Shown here: positions 43,541 through 54,124 of the stretch, piece after piece | Layout: each line of letters starts with the position of its first letter | Position numbering within the stretch: position 1 is the stretch's first letter | NCBI GenBank assembly: GCA_032622095.1 | Contig: CP136068.1 | Location: forward strand, 114,312,509 to 114,376,508 | Direction of reading: 5' to 3' | Length of the DNA: 64,000 nucleotides | Source of the DNA: Siphonodentalium dalli | Taxonomy: Eukaryota > Mollusca > Scaphopoda > Gadilida > Siphonodentaliidae | The notes under the pieces: model-generated | Seen by the model: only the letters and a program-made list of their open reading frames with translations | Told to the model about the DNA's origin: nothing | Database searches by the model: none | Translations under genes and position numbers: made by a program

Positions 43541-45444
43541 GGGGTCAATACTATGAAACTTTTTCTTTGTAAGAATCTACAATTGTTTGTAAGAAATAAC
43601 AATTTATCATTCCGCCAGTACTATGAACCTACGATTACAAACATAAATCACAAATAGTACGTGTTCTTTGTATTTACAAATATCTCCAATCACAAAGAAT
43701 GTTCGAGTACTATGAAACATAATTTTTCAGTTTTCGCACCCTAAACCCGGATAATATATCCATCTATGATACGCAGGGACGAGGCGACAAGGGTTCGATT
43801 CACCCCCTCGTGAAAATATTTTGTCAGCTGGAAATCTCAAGTACAACCCACAGGGACGTCGTGACAAGGGGGTTGGGTTATGTTTCTCGCCCCAAACATT
43901 TTATCAACACGTTCACCAGCTGGAAATTTTATACCTGAAACAACATGAATTGGAAATTTCACAACAACAATAGGTTGAACTTGTTCTGTTATTATGTTTT
44001 TCCAACAATTTATTAGGGGGTATGTGTTTGATTTAGACCAACATTTGCATATTTACCTCCTTTGGTCAAAAGTTTGGATTGAAATGGCCTATATTTAGAA
44101 ATTGTCAAACCTTAGGGGGTGTCAGCTTGGATGTGAGGTAGCAGTATGTGTTCCTTGTAACTACTGAAATTACCCTATTTATTGAAAGTTACAACGTTAA
44201 GGAACTTGTCTAGAAGGTCTAGAATGTCTATATAGGGTGTCAAACAGTTTGAAATTATAAAATGACCACCACTCCTATTGGTTTGGTTTGGTTTATTAGG
44301 GTTTATCGTCGTTCTAGCCGCTAGGCCACACACCACGTTGTCAATTTTACAGGTGGAGGAAAGACCACGCAGAGGCTTGATTTCACCGAGAAATTGTCCC
44401 ACTGCGTGTAGAAACCACCGACCCCCGGAAATCAACTGACAAACTTGCCCAGATACACGATTCCGGTCACCCTCCCTATGGTGGGGTTCGAACCAGCTTC
44501 GTCAGCGCTGGACGGCCTGTGACGGTGTAATTCACCTGGCACTCTACCGATTGGACAATGCACCTGGCCCCCACCACTCCTATAACCGATACCATTAGCA
44601 CATCCCTTCTTCGATACACCCCCCCCGATAAAATAGAGCCACGTTACTGCCTCGATATGGCATGATAAGAGTAGCGGATCATTTTGAAATCATAGGATGG
44701 TCACAATATATATATAATGCTATACCTTCAAAATAATATTTAGTTTTCACAAACTGAATGGTTGTAAATTTGTAAAAAAAAATGATACCAAATTGGTTGT
44801 AGTACTCGTTATTACACTGACTTGTACTTACATAAATACACAATAAACGAACAGTTTATTTGTTAACTTTGCGCAGACAAGTGATCATCAACTTAGCAAC
44901 CCGTGAACCGATTGGATAGCTCTGATCAGCGATCACCTCTCAACTTATGATTGGTTATTTCTTTTGTAACTTTGGCTTGCCGTGATTCAATATATTGTGA
45001 ATCACTCACGGGCAAAGGTTTGACCGTAAGCAATCTACAATAATCAACAGTAGATCTTTGTGAAATTTGCGAGATTTTGTTAGCTCATCGTTTCATAGTA
45101 CCGGCGTTATCACTAATCACAATATGATAGCACGCATTGTAACTTCCCCATATAAATTGTTGTCAGTTATTTTAGCTCTATATACATGTCCGTCTAATTT
45201 GAACTGGTATTCAGATAACACTGATAACGGGTGAATGGGAGCAGAGTGGTGAGTTAGTTTTTTCTAAGTTTTACAGCTGCGTTTTAGGGGTTTCACCTCT
45301 CGACCAGTCTAAGGTATTACAATAATACGGCAAAATTGTCCCTGTACTATGAAACCACTGTGATAGTTAACACAAATTTGTAATTACAAATTAATAAATA
45401 CAATTTGTATTTACAGGTATAAAATTGTTCATAGTATTGACCCC
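43541..45444. mobile_element. 1.9-kb TIR element with AGTACTATGAA motifs
   Basis: Perfect 17-bp inverted ends GGGGTCAATACTATGAA / TTCATAGTATTGACCCC. AGTACTATGAA or close variants occur again inside both ends (near 43617, 43713 and 45343; TTCATAGTACC near 45095), so it has repeated subterminal sites. It contains the SINE at 44279-44570. No transposase was recognised and no target duplication is visible. Confidence 0.8.
44279..44570 (-). mobile_element. tRNA-derived SINE with target duplication
   Basis: Read on the minus strand it starts GGGGGCCAGGTGCATTGTCC and has polymerase III-type boxes: A box near GTCCAATCGGTAGAG (44542-44556) and B box GGTTCGAACCC (44484-44494). It ends in a CCAAACCAAACCAA tail. 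A 13-bp direct repeat CCACCACTCCTAT flanks it (44266-44278 and 44571-44583), which proves retroposition. It sits inside the TIR element, so it is younger than that insertion. Confidence 0.9.
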
Positions 45445-45601
45445 AGGACGGGTCGGCGTATATTTATATATATGATACAAGCGCAGTTCACAAAGTGAGG
45501 CGAAATGAGCTCCTTTCCACTTCAATATTTACATGTATATATGATTTATTGGAACAAATCAAATAATGTTTTTGGTTTCATTAACGATGAATATACAGTA
45601 A
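45445..45601. other. Spacer between elements
   Basis: Unassigned A+T-rich sequence between the TIR element and the palindrome. Confidence 0.4.
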
Positions 45602-45796
45602 TGCCCTAAGTAATCGACTCCTTAACCACAGCAGAATTATGGGTAACTTTTCAGGATTTAGTCGGAAATATGGTTTGTTGCCATTTATCGGAAAGCTCTC
45701 TCCGAGAGGCAATGGCAACAAATCATATTTCCGACTAAATCCTGAAAAGTTACCCATAATTATGCTGTGGTTAAGGAGTCGATTACTTAGGGCATT
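45602..45796. mobile_element. 195-bp palindromic MITE (family E)
   Basis: TGCCCTAAGTAATCGACTCC at the left and GGAGTCGATTACTTAGGGCA at the right. The arms match over about 85 bases, including ACCCATAATTATGCTGTGG-type sequence. The turn is CTCTCTCCGAGAGG. Half of a second copy lies at 6722-6820. Confidence 0.9.
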
Positions 45797-45824
45797 AATG
45801 TAAGAATGTAGGAAGGCAACAATT

Positions 45825-46281
45825 GTGACCCGCCATATCAAATCCAGTCGGAAGTCGGGATTTGTTTACCCTGTGCCAATGCATTCTCTTATATATGCGA
45901 GTCGACCATAGGTCGCCTCGCATATATAAGAGAATGCATTGGCCTAACAATTGTTTATCATTTTTTTTAAATAAATGTTTCTGAAATTTTTTAGGACATA
46001 ATATAAAAAAACATCCATTACCCTGCAGGGAGCCCCACACATATTTAGAAGCATATAGAAGAGTGTCGTCTGCTCATGTTTGTCTGGGGCTCTGTATGGG
46101 TGAAATTATAAAAATGTTAAAGAATACAAGAAAAAATTATTAAATTGTAAAAAATTGTTAGGCCAATGCATTCTCTATTATATGCGAGGCGACCTATTGT
46201 CGACTCGCATATATAAGATAATGCATTGGCACAGGGTAAACAAAATCCCGACTTCCGACTGGATTTGATATGGCGGGTCAC
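45825..46281. mobile_element. MITE family A, copy 6 (core inverted)
   Basis: The ends GTGACCCGCCATATC and GATATGGCGGGTCAC are flanked by AATT on both sides. Both hairpins are present. Unlike most copies, the region between them is in the opposite orientation (GGAGCCCCACAC comes before GGGGCTCTGTATGGG), showing that the core can flip relative to the ends, or that the ends are symmetric enough for orientation to be arbitrary. Confidence 0.9.
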
Positions 46282-46345
46282 AATTGTACTCTTTAGCCGA
46301 ACTACAGGATCGCCCTGAAAGCATGGTCTGTCAGTTATTCTGATT

Positions 46346-46680
46346 CTAGTCCCGAAGGTCAGGTTCGTAATGCCTATCATGAAGGGCGAGGATCTCCTTG
46401 AAATGCAGGAGGGTTGGTGAAGCTACGACTTCATTTGGTAGGGAATTCCAATCGTCACACACTCGATGCGAGAAAGCGAACTTTCAGACAACTTTTGAAT
46501 TTGATTGTATGCGGATCTTCGACGAAAGTCCGTGCCCATGCTAACCCCAAGTAGCCCACATGCACGGTGAAGGTACACTTGGTCCCATTGGGATTGCCTC
46601 TTAATCTTAAAGATATATTATGGACTTGTTCGGTGCGTGGAACTGACAAGTCAGTTTTCATGCGCTATGCCAACTAGAGG
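46346..46680 (-). pseudogene. LINE polymerase C-terminal fragment
   Basis: The minus strand encodes VCDDWNSLPNEVVASPTLLH then FKEILALHDRHYEPD and a stop at 46346-46348. The DWNSLP-EVV-A-----FK pattern is the extreme C-terminus of many CR1/RTE/jockey-type LINE polymerases. Upstream the frame is broken (stop just before KFAFSHRVC). It is only a remnant of the 3' end; no A-tail was seen. Confidence 0.7.
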
Positions 46681-46975
46681 AATGTAGCATTCTACTAAAA
46701 TCGCCGAAATTCTCAAGCAAATCGACTGCACCACTCCATAGAACATATCGTTTAAACTACGCTCAATTGTAAATATTAATTCCCGACTCGGGACGCAACT
46801 ATCGGCGATAAACTAACGAAAACGATTTCGCGATCGAGAGTCACTGCTTTTAATTAATGTATAAGAATGACGGTTGTCAATTCGGATATCTTATTTGTAA
46901 AAATAACTACTTTGAGCAAGACTATTCTCCATTTCTATTTTATCATTTTACCGGAGGTTTAACATCACTTTAATA
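46680..46975 (-). repeat. Dispersed repeat, inverted copy of 7938-8225
   Basis: The reverse complement matches the repeat in intron 1 over most of its length (CTTGCTCAAAGTAGTTATTT and GAAATGGAGAATA). Its end is 16 bases before the exon 11 acceptor, so it supplies the region where the branch site should be. Confidence 0.75.
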
Positions 46976-46991
46976 TTTGATCTCTTTGCAG

Positions 46992-47159
46992 TTTGCGGCA
47001 AAGAGTTTAGCATCAATGGGGTCGATGCTGATAAACGCATCGCTGGCAACAGATACACCGGGAAATCATGGGATATACCACAATGTGATTGTTTACATTA
47101 AGAACATTCACTTCGACAAGATAATCTTCAGCAGGGATGTACTATACGATCTCACAACG
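46992..47159 (+). CDS. Receptor guanylyl cyclase exon 11 (kinase-homology domain start)
   Basis: It is bounded by TTTGATCTCTTTGCAG and GTTAGA. It encodes residues 436-491 in phase 0, with GIYHNVIVYIKNIHFDKIIF and a final DVLYDLTT. This is the first lobe of the kinase-homology domain; the lysine in VYIKN (residue 472) corresponds to the kinase beta-3 lysine. A glycine-rich loop is poorly formed (TDTPGNHG). It lacks strong similarity at its start, as usual for this domain boundary. Confidence 0.9.
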
Positions 47160-48998
47160 GTTAGAACACTTATGATATGATTTGATGTTATTAGTATAAA
47201 ACACTCTTGTGAGCCGTATTCATTTGTCATAGTATTAAGACATCATTTACACATCTATATATACATATTTCATATAATAAACTTTCAACATATTGATATA
47301 ACATTTATAAAGTGTGACGTATATTAGTAGAAGCTCAATAATATATGTGTGCAAATAAACTGTATACAAACAAACGGTATACGGGCCTACTATGCCCTGC
47401 GGAACAGACTCATAAATCGATTCCTCATTTTATAGGGCTGCTTCTCTCGTTTCAAAGAAGTCTTTGATGCTCGACTGATAACATTACTTGTATTTGGTTG
47501 GTCATTTCGCATTATGTATATACATTTTGATATATCACTGGCCCCACAAATGCATTGCTTTTATTATTTAGTCATTCGAAGAGAATTTATTCTCAATTTG
47601 TCGTATTTGGCACATTTGAAAACAAAGTGCTTATCATCTTCCATTGCGTTAGCATTATACCTTTTGAAAATCGATCATTCATTGATGAAGGTGCTACCAT
47701 AAACATTATTTATTAAAGGATTAATCTCGGTATCGGCTGGTGTCGGCGGGCGTGTGTGTCTGCCTTTTTCAATTTCTAATGATTCGAAGTCTTCAGAAAT
47801 GTTCCCGATCTTTCACTGAGTTTGTGCGTAATATATAGGGTTCAAGGCTTTTGTGAGGTTTGTGTTTTTTACTGCACATACAGCTATAGTATAGTTATCT
47901 GGAACTCGATGTGATAATCACCTGTGTTAGAATAACCAATTCAAGATTAGTGTTGGAGTACATGTAAATTAATTCCCAAAAAATTATACACACAGTCACA
48001 CACCTGCATTTAATATTGAGCTACATGTACTATGTAAATAAAATGAACTTTTTGACACACAACTGATACCATGTCGATACAGCTGTTGGATCCTATATGC
48101 GTGTAATTAACTTTAGATAATTTTTTTTTTTTTATAATTTATTCATTTTTTTGTTACAATTTACATTCAAATATTAACATACATATATTTTCTGCAAAAG
48201 AAATTGAATGGAAATGGATCATATACATGTATGTTTCTTATTATTACTACTAATCAATGCCAAGTTGTTGGAATTAGTTCAGTTGGAAGGCATTGTTGCT
48301 TCTTTTACAGTCACGAAGCTACTAAAAAGTGTGTCATTCATTTACATACATACGTACACATATCCATGCACATATATATATACCCTTATATATATACATA
48401 TATATATGCATATATATATACAAATACATATGGACATATACATATCCCTACATTTCTGAGATAATGCTTTCGACTGTATAATGCTGTTTATGTGAGAAGG
48501 ATATAGATAAGTTCCCAACGCATGTTGTAGATACATGTATGTAATTACACATACTTAAATGCATGCATCTGATTGGTCAAGGCGCTTAGCTATCTTTGGA
48601 AACAGAGATCGAAGTGTGTGTATTTTATGAACTTCCGATCGATCAATAAGTTTCTGACCGTCATTCGGATTCAGCGATCTCAAAACGGAAAATCTTGTTT
48701 TTACAAAGATTGTTTTGATACAAATCCAAACTAGATAGCCGAAATTAAAAACAAATTTCGTTGGAGTACACATATAAGCAACCAACGCCGTTCTCAATGC
48801 ATTTCTGGTCGTATAGACGTGTCGGATGCCGAACAACATATAGTTGGTATAATTCCGCTTCGCCCAGATCTAGATGCATCGAAAACGACGTTGAATGCAT
48901 ATACATCATTACAATGCAATTGTGACCCATTCTATATTTTCAAAAAATGCATATATATTTATAATTTATAATATGAAACTCATGTCTACTTGTTTCAG
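47160..48998. other. Intron 11, unassigned
   Basis: It contains a TATA/CATA simple-repeat zone at about 48340-48450 and a T-run near 48121. No bounded transposon or exon was seen. Confidence 0.5.
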
Positions 48999-49103
48999 AT
49001 GCGAGAGATTAACCACGACAACGTGAATTCCTTCATTGGGATCGGGGTGAAACACATGCAGTTGACGGTGTTGTTCAAATACTGCAAGAAAGGAAGCCTT
49101 CAG
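48999..49103 (+). CDS. Receptor guanylyl cyclase exon 12 (kinase-homology domain)
   Basis: It is bounded by CTTGTTTCAG and a GC donor (GCGAGT). It encodes residues 492-526 in phase 0: MREINHDNVNSFIGIGV and LTVLFKYCKKGSLQ. The MR---H-N---F-G and EYC-KGSLQ motifs are hallmarks of the kinase-homology domain of receptor guanylyl cyclases (kinase helix C to hinge). This is the second GC-AG intron in the gene. Confidence 0.95.
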
Positions 49104-49132
49104 GCGAGTCATCTTTCTTGTGTAGACATTAG

Positions 49133-49303
49133 AGGTGTATTCGAATCCGCTTTCTTGTGTGTTCGCGAATGTACACGCGAACATGACGTCACAGTATTCA
49201 GGGGCCGGTTTTCAGTGTTCGAATTTTCAGGAACGTGTTCTCGGTGTTCTGTCTTGGTGATCGGCCATTCATGAATAGCAGAGAAGGCGGATTCGAATAC
49301 ACC
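49133..49303. mobile_element. 171-bp TIR MITE
   Basis: AGGTGTATTCGAATCCGCTT at the left faces AAGGCGGATTCGAATACACC at the right. A small hairpin TTCGCGAATGTACACGCGAA is inside. It begins 29 bases after the exon 12 donor. Confidence 0.85.
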
Positions 49304-50047
49304 ATATAATGTTGTTGTTTCACTCTGTGGTTATTTTGAATTACACGCGCTGTTCCGTACTAATGTTCTCCATGCCCTTTCAATGCATTCACACAATAAA
49401 CCATGCCCACTCAATGAGTTCATCCAATAAACCCACATACACTTCCCAGATACGTAACAAACAACGTATAAATAACGAACAATTTATTTGTTTACTACAA
49501 TTGTTCAACTTTGGAAAAACAGGTCGAGCAACCATCACGAGATTTCTGGCGATCACTTTACGTCGTTATATACACACAAACCAGTATAATATTTCTGTAC
49601 ACTTATAAATCATTTCTCTCTGTTTCCTGCGAGAACACTATTATATGCCGACAAGGCAACTATCCATCAAATGTATGCTGGAACCATAAAGGCGCTTCCG
49701 GGCATTAATAATTTTCACATGCCACTGACTGGCACCGAGGCTGTATCAACCTCTAACGAGGGGTGACGTCGACTTTATGGACACTATTTTAGAATTATCA
49801 CCCTTGATATACAAACTTCCAGAGTTACTAACCTTATTGTGCGAATGCATTAACCCATCGGGGAAAGTTCATCCCTCCTGTACGGAAGCTGGATCGAGAT
49901 GAAAGTATGTGGTTACCCAAAAAACAGATTATATGAACCAGTATATACAATATGATCTGATCGCCGAGCTCTTTCCAGTCAGTAAATTCGGTGGGGTACT
50001 AATTGTATACAGGTTAATACAGCATCTATATAATATATATTTTACAG
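49304..50047. other. Intron 12, unassigned
   Basis: Nothing recognised. Confidence 0.4.
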
Positions 50048-50119
50048 GACGTCCTAGACGATAATAACATACAATTGGATTGGCTATTTAAAATGTCCTT
50101 CATAAAAGATATTGTTCAC
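50048..50119 (+). CDS. Receptor guanylyl cyclase exon 13 (kinase-homology domain)
   Basis: It is bounded by ATATTTTACAG and GTGAGT. It encodes 24 residues, 527-550: DVLDDNNIQLDWLFKMSFIK then DIVH. The DVL-----LDW-F--S---D-- string directly continues KGSLQ of exon 12 and leads to GMNFLH of exon 14, as in other receptor guanylyl cyclases. Phase 0 on both sides, so skipping this exon would keep the frame. Confidence 0.95.
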
Positions 50120-50468
50120 GTGAGTACAATTGTTATACAAAGTCTATGCGAATAGACATTTCTAAACTAAGTATGAATTAATTGCATATATGATAAATGT
50201 TGGATTGTGTGTCAGCTGAAGCCAAGTTTTGTTTTGTTATAGCTGAAGGGTGAACGATCATCAACTCGAGATAACACATATTGTCCGAGGGTCATATAGA
50301 AGGGACAGCGGGGTTTTGTATCACACAATTCGGTCTAAATTTTCAACAGCCGGAAGGCAATATATCCGGGATGTAGAATAAAAAATTCAAATACAGAATG
50401 CAAGTATTCTGGTATGAAAGGTCAAATACAAATTGCAGTAATCATTGCACCTTTGTGCATGTGTATAT
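50120..50468. other. Intron 13 start
   Basis: Nothing recognised before the family A element. Confidence 0.4.
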
Positions 50469-50893
50469 TTGACCCGCCATATCAAAACCAGTCGTAAGTC
50501 GGGATTTTTTTACCCTGTGTCAATGCATTCTCTTATATATGCGAGTCGAGCATAGGTCGCCTCGCATATATAAGAGAATGCATTGGCCTAACAATTATTT
50601 ACAATTTTAATAATTTTTTCTTGTATTCTTTAACAATTTTATAATTTCACCCATACAGAGCCCCAGACAAACATGAGCAGACGACACTTTTCTATATGCT
50701 TCTATAATTTGATATGTGTGGGGCTCCCCGCAGGGTAATGGATGTTTTTTTATTTTATGTCCTAAAAATTGTAAGAAACATTTATTTAAAAAAAATGATA
50801 AAAAATTGTTAGGCCAATGCATTCTCTTATATATGCATTGGCAGAGGGTAAACAAAATCCCGACTTACGACTGGATTTTATATGGCGGGTCAC
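50469..50893. mobile_element. MITE family A, copy 7, right hairpin collapsed
   Basis: The ends TTGACCCGCCATATC and ATATGGCGGGTCAC are flanked by ATAT. The left hairpin is whole (about 50520-50586), but the right one is reduced to CCAATGCATTCTCTTATATA joined to TGCATTGG, as if the hairpin loop had been deleted during replication. Confidence 0.9.
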
Positions 50894-52022
50894 ATATAGT
50901 CTATATACGAACATAAACACTTATGGCGTGTCAAGCTTTCAAAAAATAATTATGTCGCTTTCTAAAATGTAATTGACTCGCGACTGATCATTCGAAAACT
51001 AAAAGGTCTCGTTCTTCGGGCTCGACCATCTAGAATGTCCAGTAGCTCGTCCATTAAATGTGAGAGAAAGCAGAGGCATTTCACTCATTACTATAGTGGA
51101 CGTCATTTTGCCTCCCTTGTCACTCATAATTGAAATTTGTGGCGACATTTTAACAGGCAACCACAAATAATTGCAAGTTGGGGCCTATATGCCCAATAGG
51201 TATATGGCAGACTATCGAATCCTCGGACTATTGAACTATCGAACTATTGAATCGTCGGACTATATATCGAACACTCAGCATATTGAACCCTCGGACTATC
51301 GAACCCTCGAAACATTGGACCCTCGGACTATCGAACCCTCGAAACATTGGACCCTCGGACTATCGAACCCTCGGACTTTTGACCCCTCGACTAACGTACT
51401 GTACCCAACACACATATGATACAAACAGCCTCTGTTGTCAACAGTAAAAAAAAATTCACAGTTCAATATTTGTGCGAGTATCATTTGAGTTGCTTAATTC
51501 AGTAAATTGTCACGATTTGTAGGGGACGATATATTAGCCAGCTAATCGCTCTCTATCCTAAGATTATATAGGCTGTATAGCCTGCAATGATATCAAAGAA
51601 ACGCCGAATACAATATGCGACACTAGACTATAAGAACTATAACTTTGAGAGATATTAGTGTGCATTTATTTGACAACTCTGATGGTAATCATCACTATTG
51701 CATCACTATATAACTACATGCAACATACATGCATATTACACGATACATGCAAGTAAAACTATATATACTAACGTACAGTGAACATGTACTTCCCGTATAT
51801 TGTTAATGGTAATGTGCGTACAGTACACGTACGACATATACACCGGCCACCAAACAATGTTATGACGCTATAACTTATAGGCAGTGCATATTTGATATGT
51901 ATTTATATTATTCTTTCATTTGTAAATGAGGACAATATACATGTATAGTACTCATGAATGTCCAATTAGACGATGAGTTTATAATAATAAATTGATTGAA
52001 AAAAAAAATTGTGGATCAGTGT
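50894..52022. other. Intron 13, minisatellite and unassigned DNA
   Basis: 51213-51395 is a degenerate repeat of TCGGACTATCGAACCCTCG and GAAACATTGGACCC, about 32 bp per double unit. The rest is A+T-rich and unassigned. Confidence 0.6.
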
Positions 52023-52423
52023 ATAACCCTTTACCCAACAGAAGGGCCCTGTGCCAATGCATTCTCTTATATATTCGAGTCGACCATAGGTCGCCTCGCA
52101 TATATAAGAGAATGCATTGGCTTAACACATTACAAATTATAAAATTAATTAAAGAATGTAAGAAAAAATGGTAAAAAGTTTAAAAAAAAGATTTTTTTTA
52201 GGCCAATGCATTCTCTTATATATGCGAGGCGACCTATGGTCGACTCGCATATATAAGAGAATGCATTGGCACATGGCATAACTGTAACTATCACAATGTG
52301 GTCAAGGAGCCGGTTCCAATGATATCCATATTTGTATGGTTCTATTGAGACAGACCGAATATATTTTAGACTGTTGAAGCTTTATTTGGCCGGTTTTGGC
52401 CGGTTTGTTGGGTAAAGGGATAA
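52023..52423. mobile_element. Family B element, sister of 37126-37478
   Basis: It runs from TATAACCCTTTACCCAACAG to TTGTTGGGTAAAGGGATAA; the border TTAA has mutated on both sides. It contains two intact 67-bp hairpins (about 52053-52119 and 52203-52270) and the GGCCGGTTTTGGCCGGTTT string. It ends 55 bases before the exon 14 acceptor. Confidence 0.85.
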
Positions 52424-52478
52424 CCGGGGAAATATCTCGATGATACAGTGCAATTATGTGATATCTTTATTGTCCCAG

Positions 52479-52635
52479 GGAATGAATTTTCTGCACTCCA
52501 CTCGGTTAAAGTCACATGGGCGTTTGAACAGTTCGAACTGTGTGATCGACTCTAGATGGGTGCTAAAGATAACAGATTACAGACCAGAGAAATTCTTCGA
52601 GCCAACACAACTGCCAACAGGAAATGTCAACAAAC
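52479..52635 (+). CDS. Receptor guanylyl cyclase exon 14 (kinase-homology domain)
   Basis: It is bounded by CTTTATTGTCCCAG and GTAAAT. It encodes residues 551-602: [20 protein letters not shown] then [19 protein letters not shown]. The string SHG-L-SSNC-(V/I)[10 protein letters not shown] is the most diagnostic of the family. Kinase HRD is replaced by HGR (563-565), so the catalytic aspartate is absent, and DFG is DYR (583-585), where relatives have DYG. The domain is thus a pseudokinase. Phase 1 out (C) joins AT of exon 15. Confidence 0.97.
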
Positions 52636-53688
52636 GTAAATATTATAATTATTGCGTGCGGTTGACACGGACGTATATATATTTAACTTTGGGCAACTGA
52701 TCCTACTAAAATTTAATGCTCGGATGGGTGCTGCCGATTTAGCTACATGTACATGTATTGTGTTCATTGTTGTAATAATAATAACGTTAACAACCTAAAC
52801 AACCTCTGCCTTTCTTATGTTTAAACACATCTTATTCCAACACAAAGACAATACATACAGATACATAAAAATAAAAAATTGAAACAGAGTATAATTGACA
52901 TAAAAGTGTTGGTGTATGTTATCGGAGATTTGCAGGCATGAAATTATATCGGTTGGAAACGGATACGACAGTAAGCTACAAGAAAACCATAATCAGAAAT
53001 GGTAACGCGCTCAATATCATATATTATATACCCATGTTTGCAATTATAGAATATAAAATATATTGGTTTCGCGAATGACCAACTCAGAATTCCGTTAAAT
53101 TAACAATAACAACCAGCACCTAGTTAACGAACCGGCGGCCGAATCGGTCGTCTCCAACCACAACCCTCAGTGGGTTGCAAAACGAAAAATGCCTATAAAA
53201 GTTGAATATAAGACGTACAACGGGTCAATTTCATTTATTTTATTTGTAATTGACATAGCTCGTCACAAACCAAAAATCAACATTTACATAATAATGTAAA
53301 GGACAATAAACGAAATTGAAATTACCAACTACACCTTTTACCGGACTCGGCCTTCTGGTCGCGCAGTTCGACTTTTAAATCCGTCCCAAAAATTCCCTAG
53401 CATAAACTCCAGCGCCTAGGCGAAATAAAGTATTTGTACATTAGTATACACGCGGCGCGCGTAATAAGCTTTTTTTTGTCGTTCCGCCCAGTTAGAAAGA
53501 TGATACCCAGTATTCCTAAAAAGGTAATATTTATACAAGATCTTGGTACCATGCCGTCTCTTCCTTTCTATATTGAACGCGTTCTCCCATCAATTATAAT
53601 AGTATTTATACATTGGAATGGCCTGTTAATCTGGGGGGGGGGGGAGGATGAAATATTAGCAGACGACTGACAAACACACACATAATCC
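52636..53688. other. Intron 14, unassigned
   Basis: No bounded repeat except a possible decayed family B left part near 53580 (GTTCTCCCATCAATTATA then ACATTGGAATGG). Confidence 0.45.
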
Positions 53689-54124
53689 AGCCTAGATATA
53701 GTGTGTCTGACATTTGCCTAATGAGGTCAACAGAGGGGGATTTAGTAATGCTACCCCGCACAGCGGGCTAGCAGTACAAAATCCATCCTCTGGGGACCTC
53801 ATTCTGCTTTGACCTAATTATCTGGGAAGTAACTATAGCTCCAAATTAGCATTGTTTTAGTTGCTGTTCCTTCTGTTCAGTTTCTGTATATCCCCTAATT
53901 TGCAGAAGATACAATGCATAATCGAGGTGACTAATAGGTGAACATCACCATCTTCAACTGGGGAATTTCAATATGAGCCATGGTCTCCATAGCAGTTGAG
54001 TCATGAGCAGAATGAGGTTCACAGAGGACGAATTTGGTGATGCTAGCCCGCTGTGCGGGATATCGTCACTAAATTAACCCTCTGGGAACCTCACTCTGTA
54101 AATGTCAGACACACTATATCCAGT
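53689..54124. mobile_element. Family F TIR element, reference copy
   Basis: The ends CTAGATATAGTGTGTCTGAC and GTCAGACACACTATATCCAG are inverted repeats. Next to each end is a hairpin: 53728-53806 (CTACCCCGCACAGCGGGCTAG core) and 54020-54085 (GCTAGCCCGCTGTGCGGGAT core). Pieces of this family also occur at 8566-8862 and 15046-15400. Confidence 0.85.

Noticed and set aside
48204-48464. Tyr/Ile/His-rich frames around the TATA/CATA zone
   Set aside because: Translations of a simple repeat.
51171-51447. Frames with repeated RTIEPS or TLGLSNPR
   Set aside because: Translations of the degenerate 51213-51395 minisatellite.
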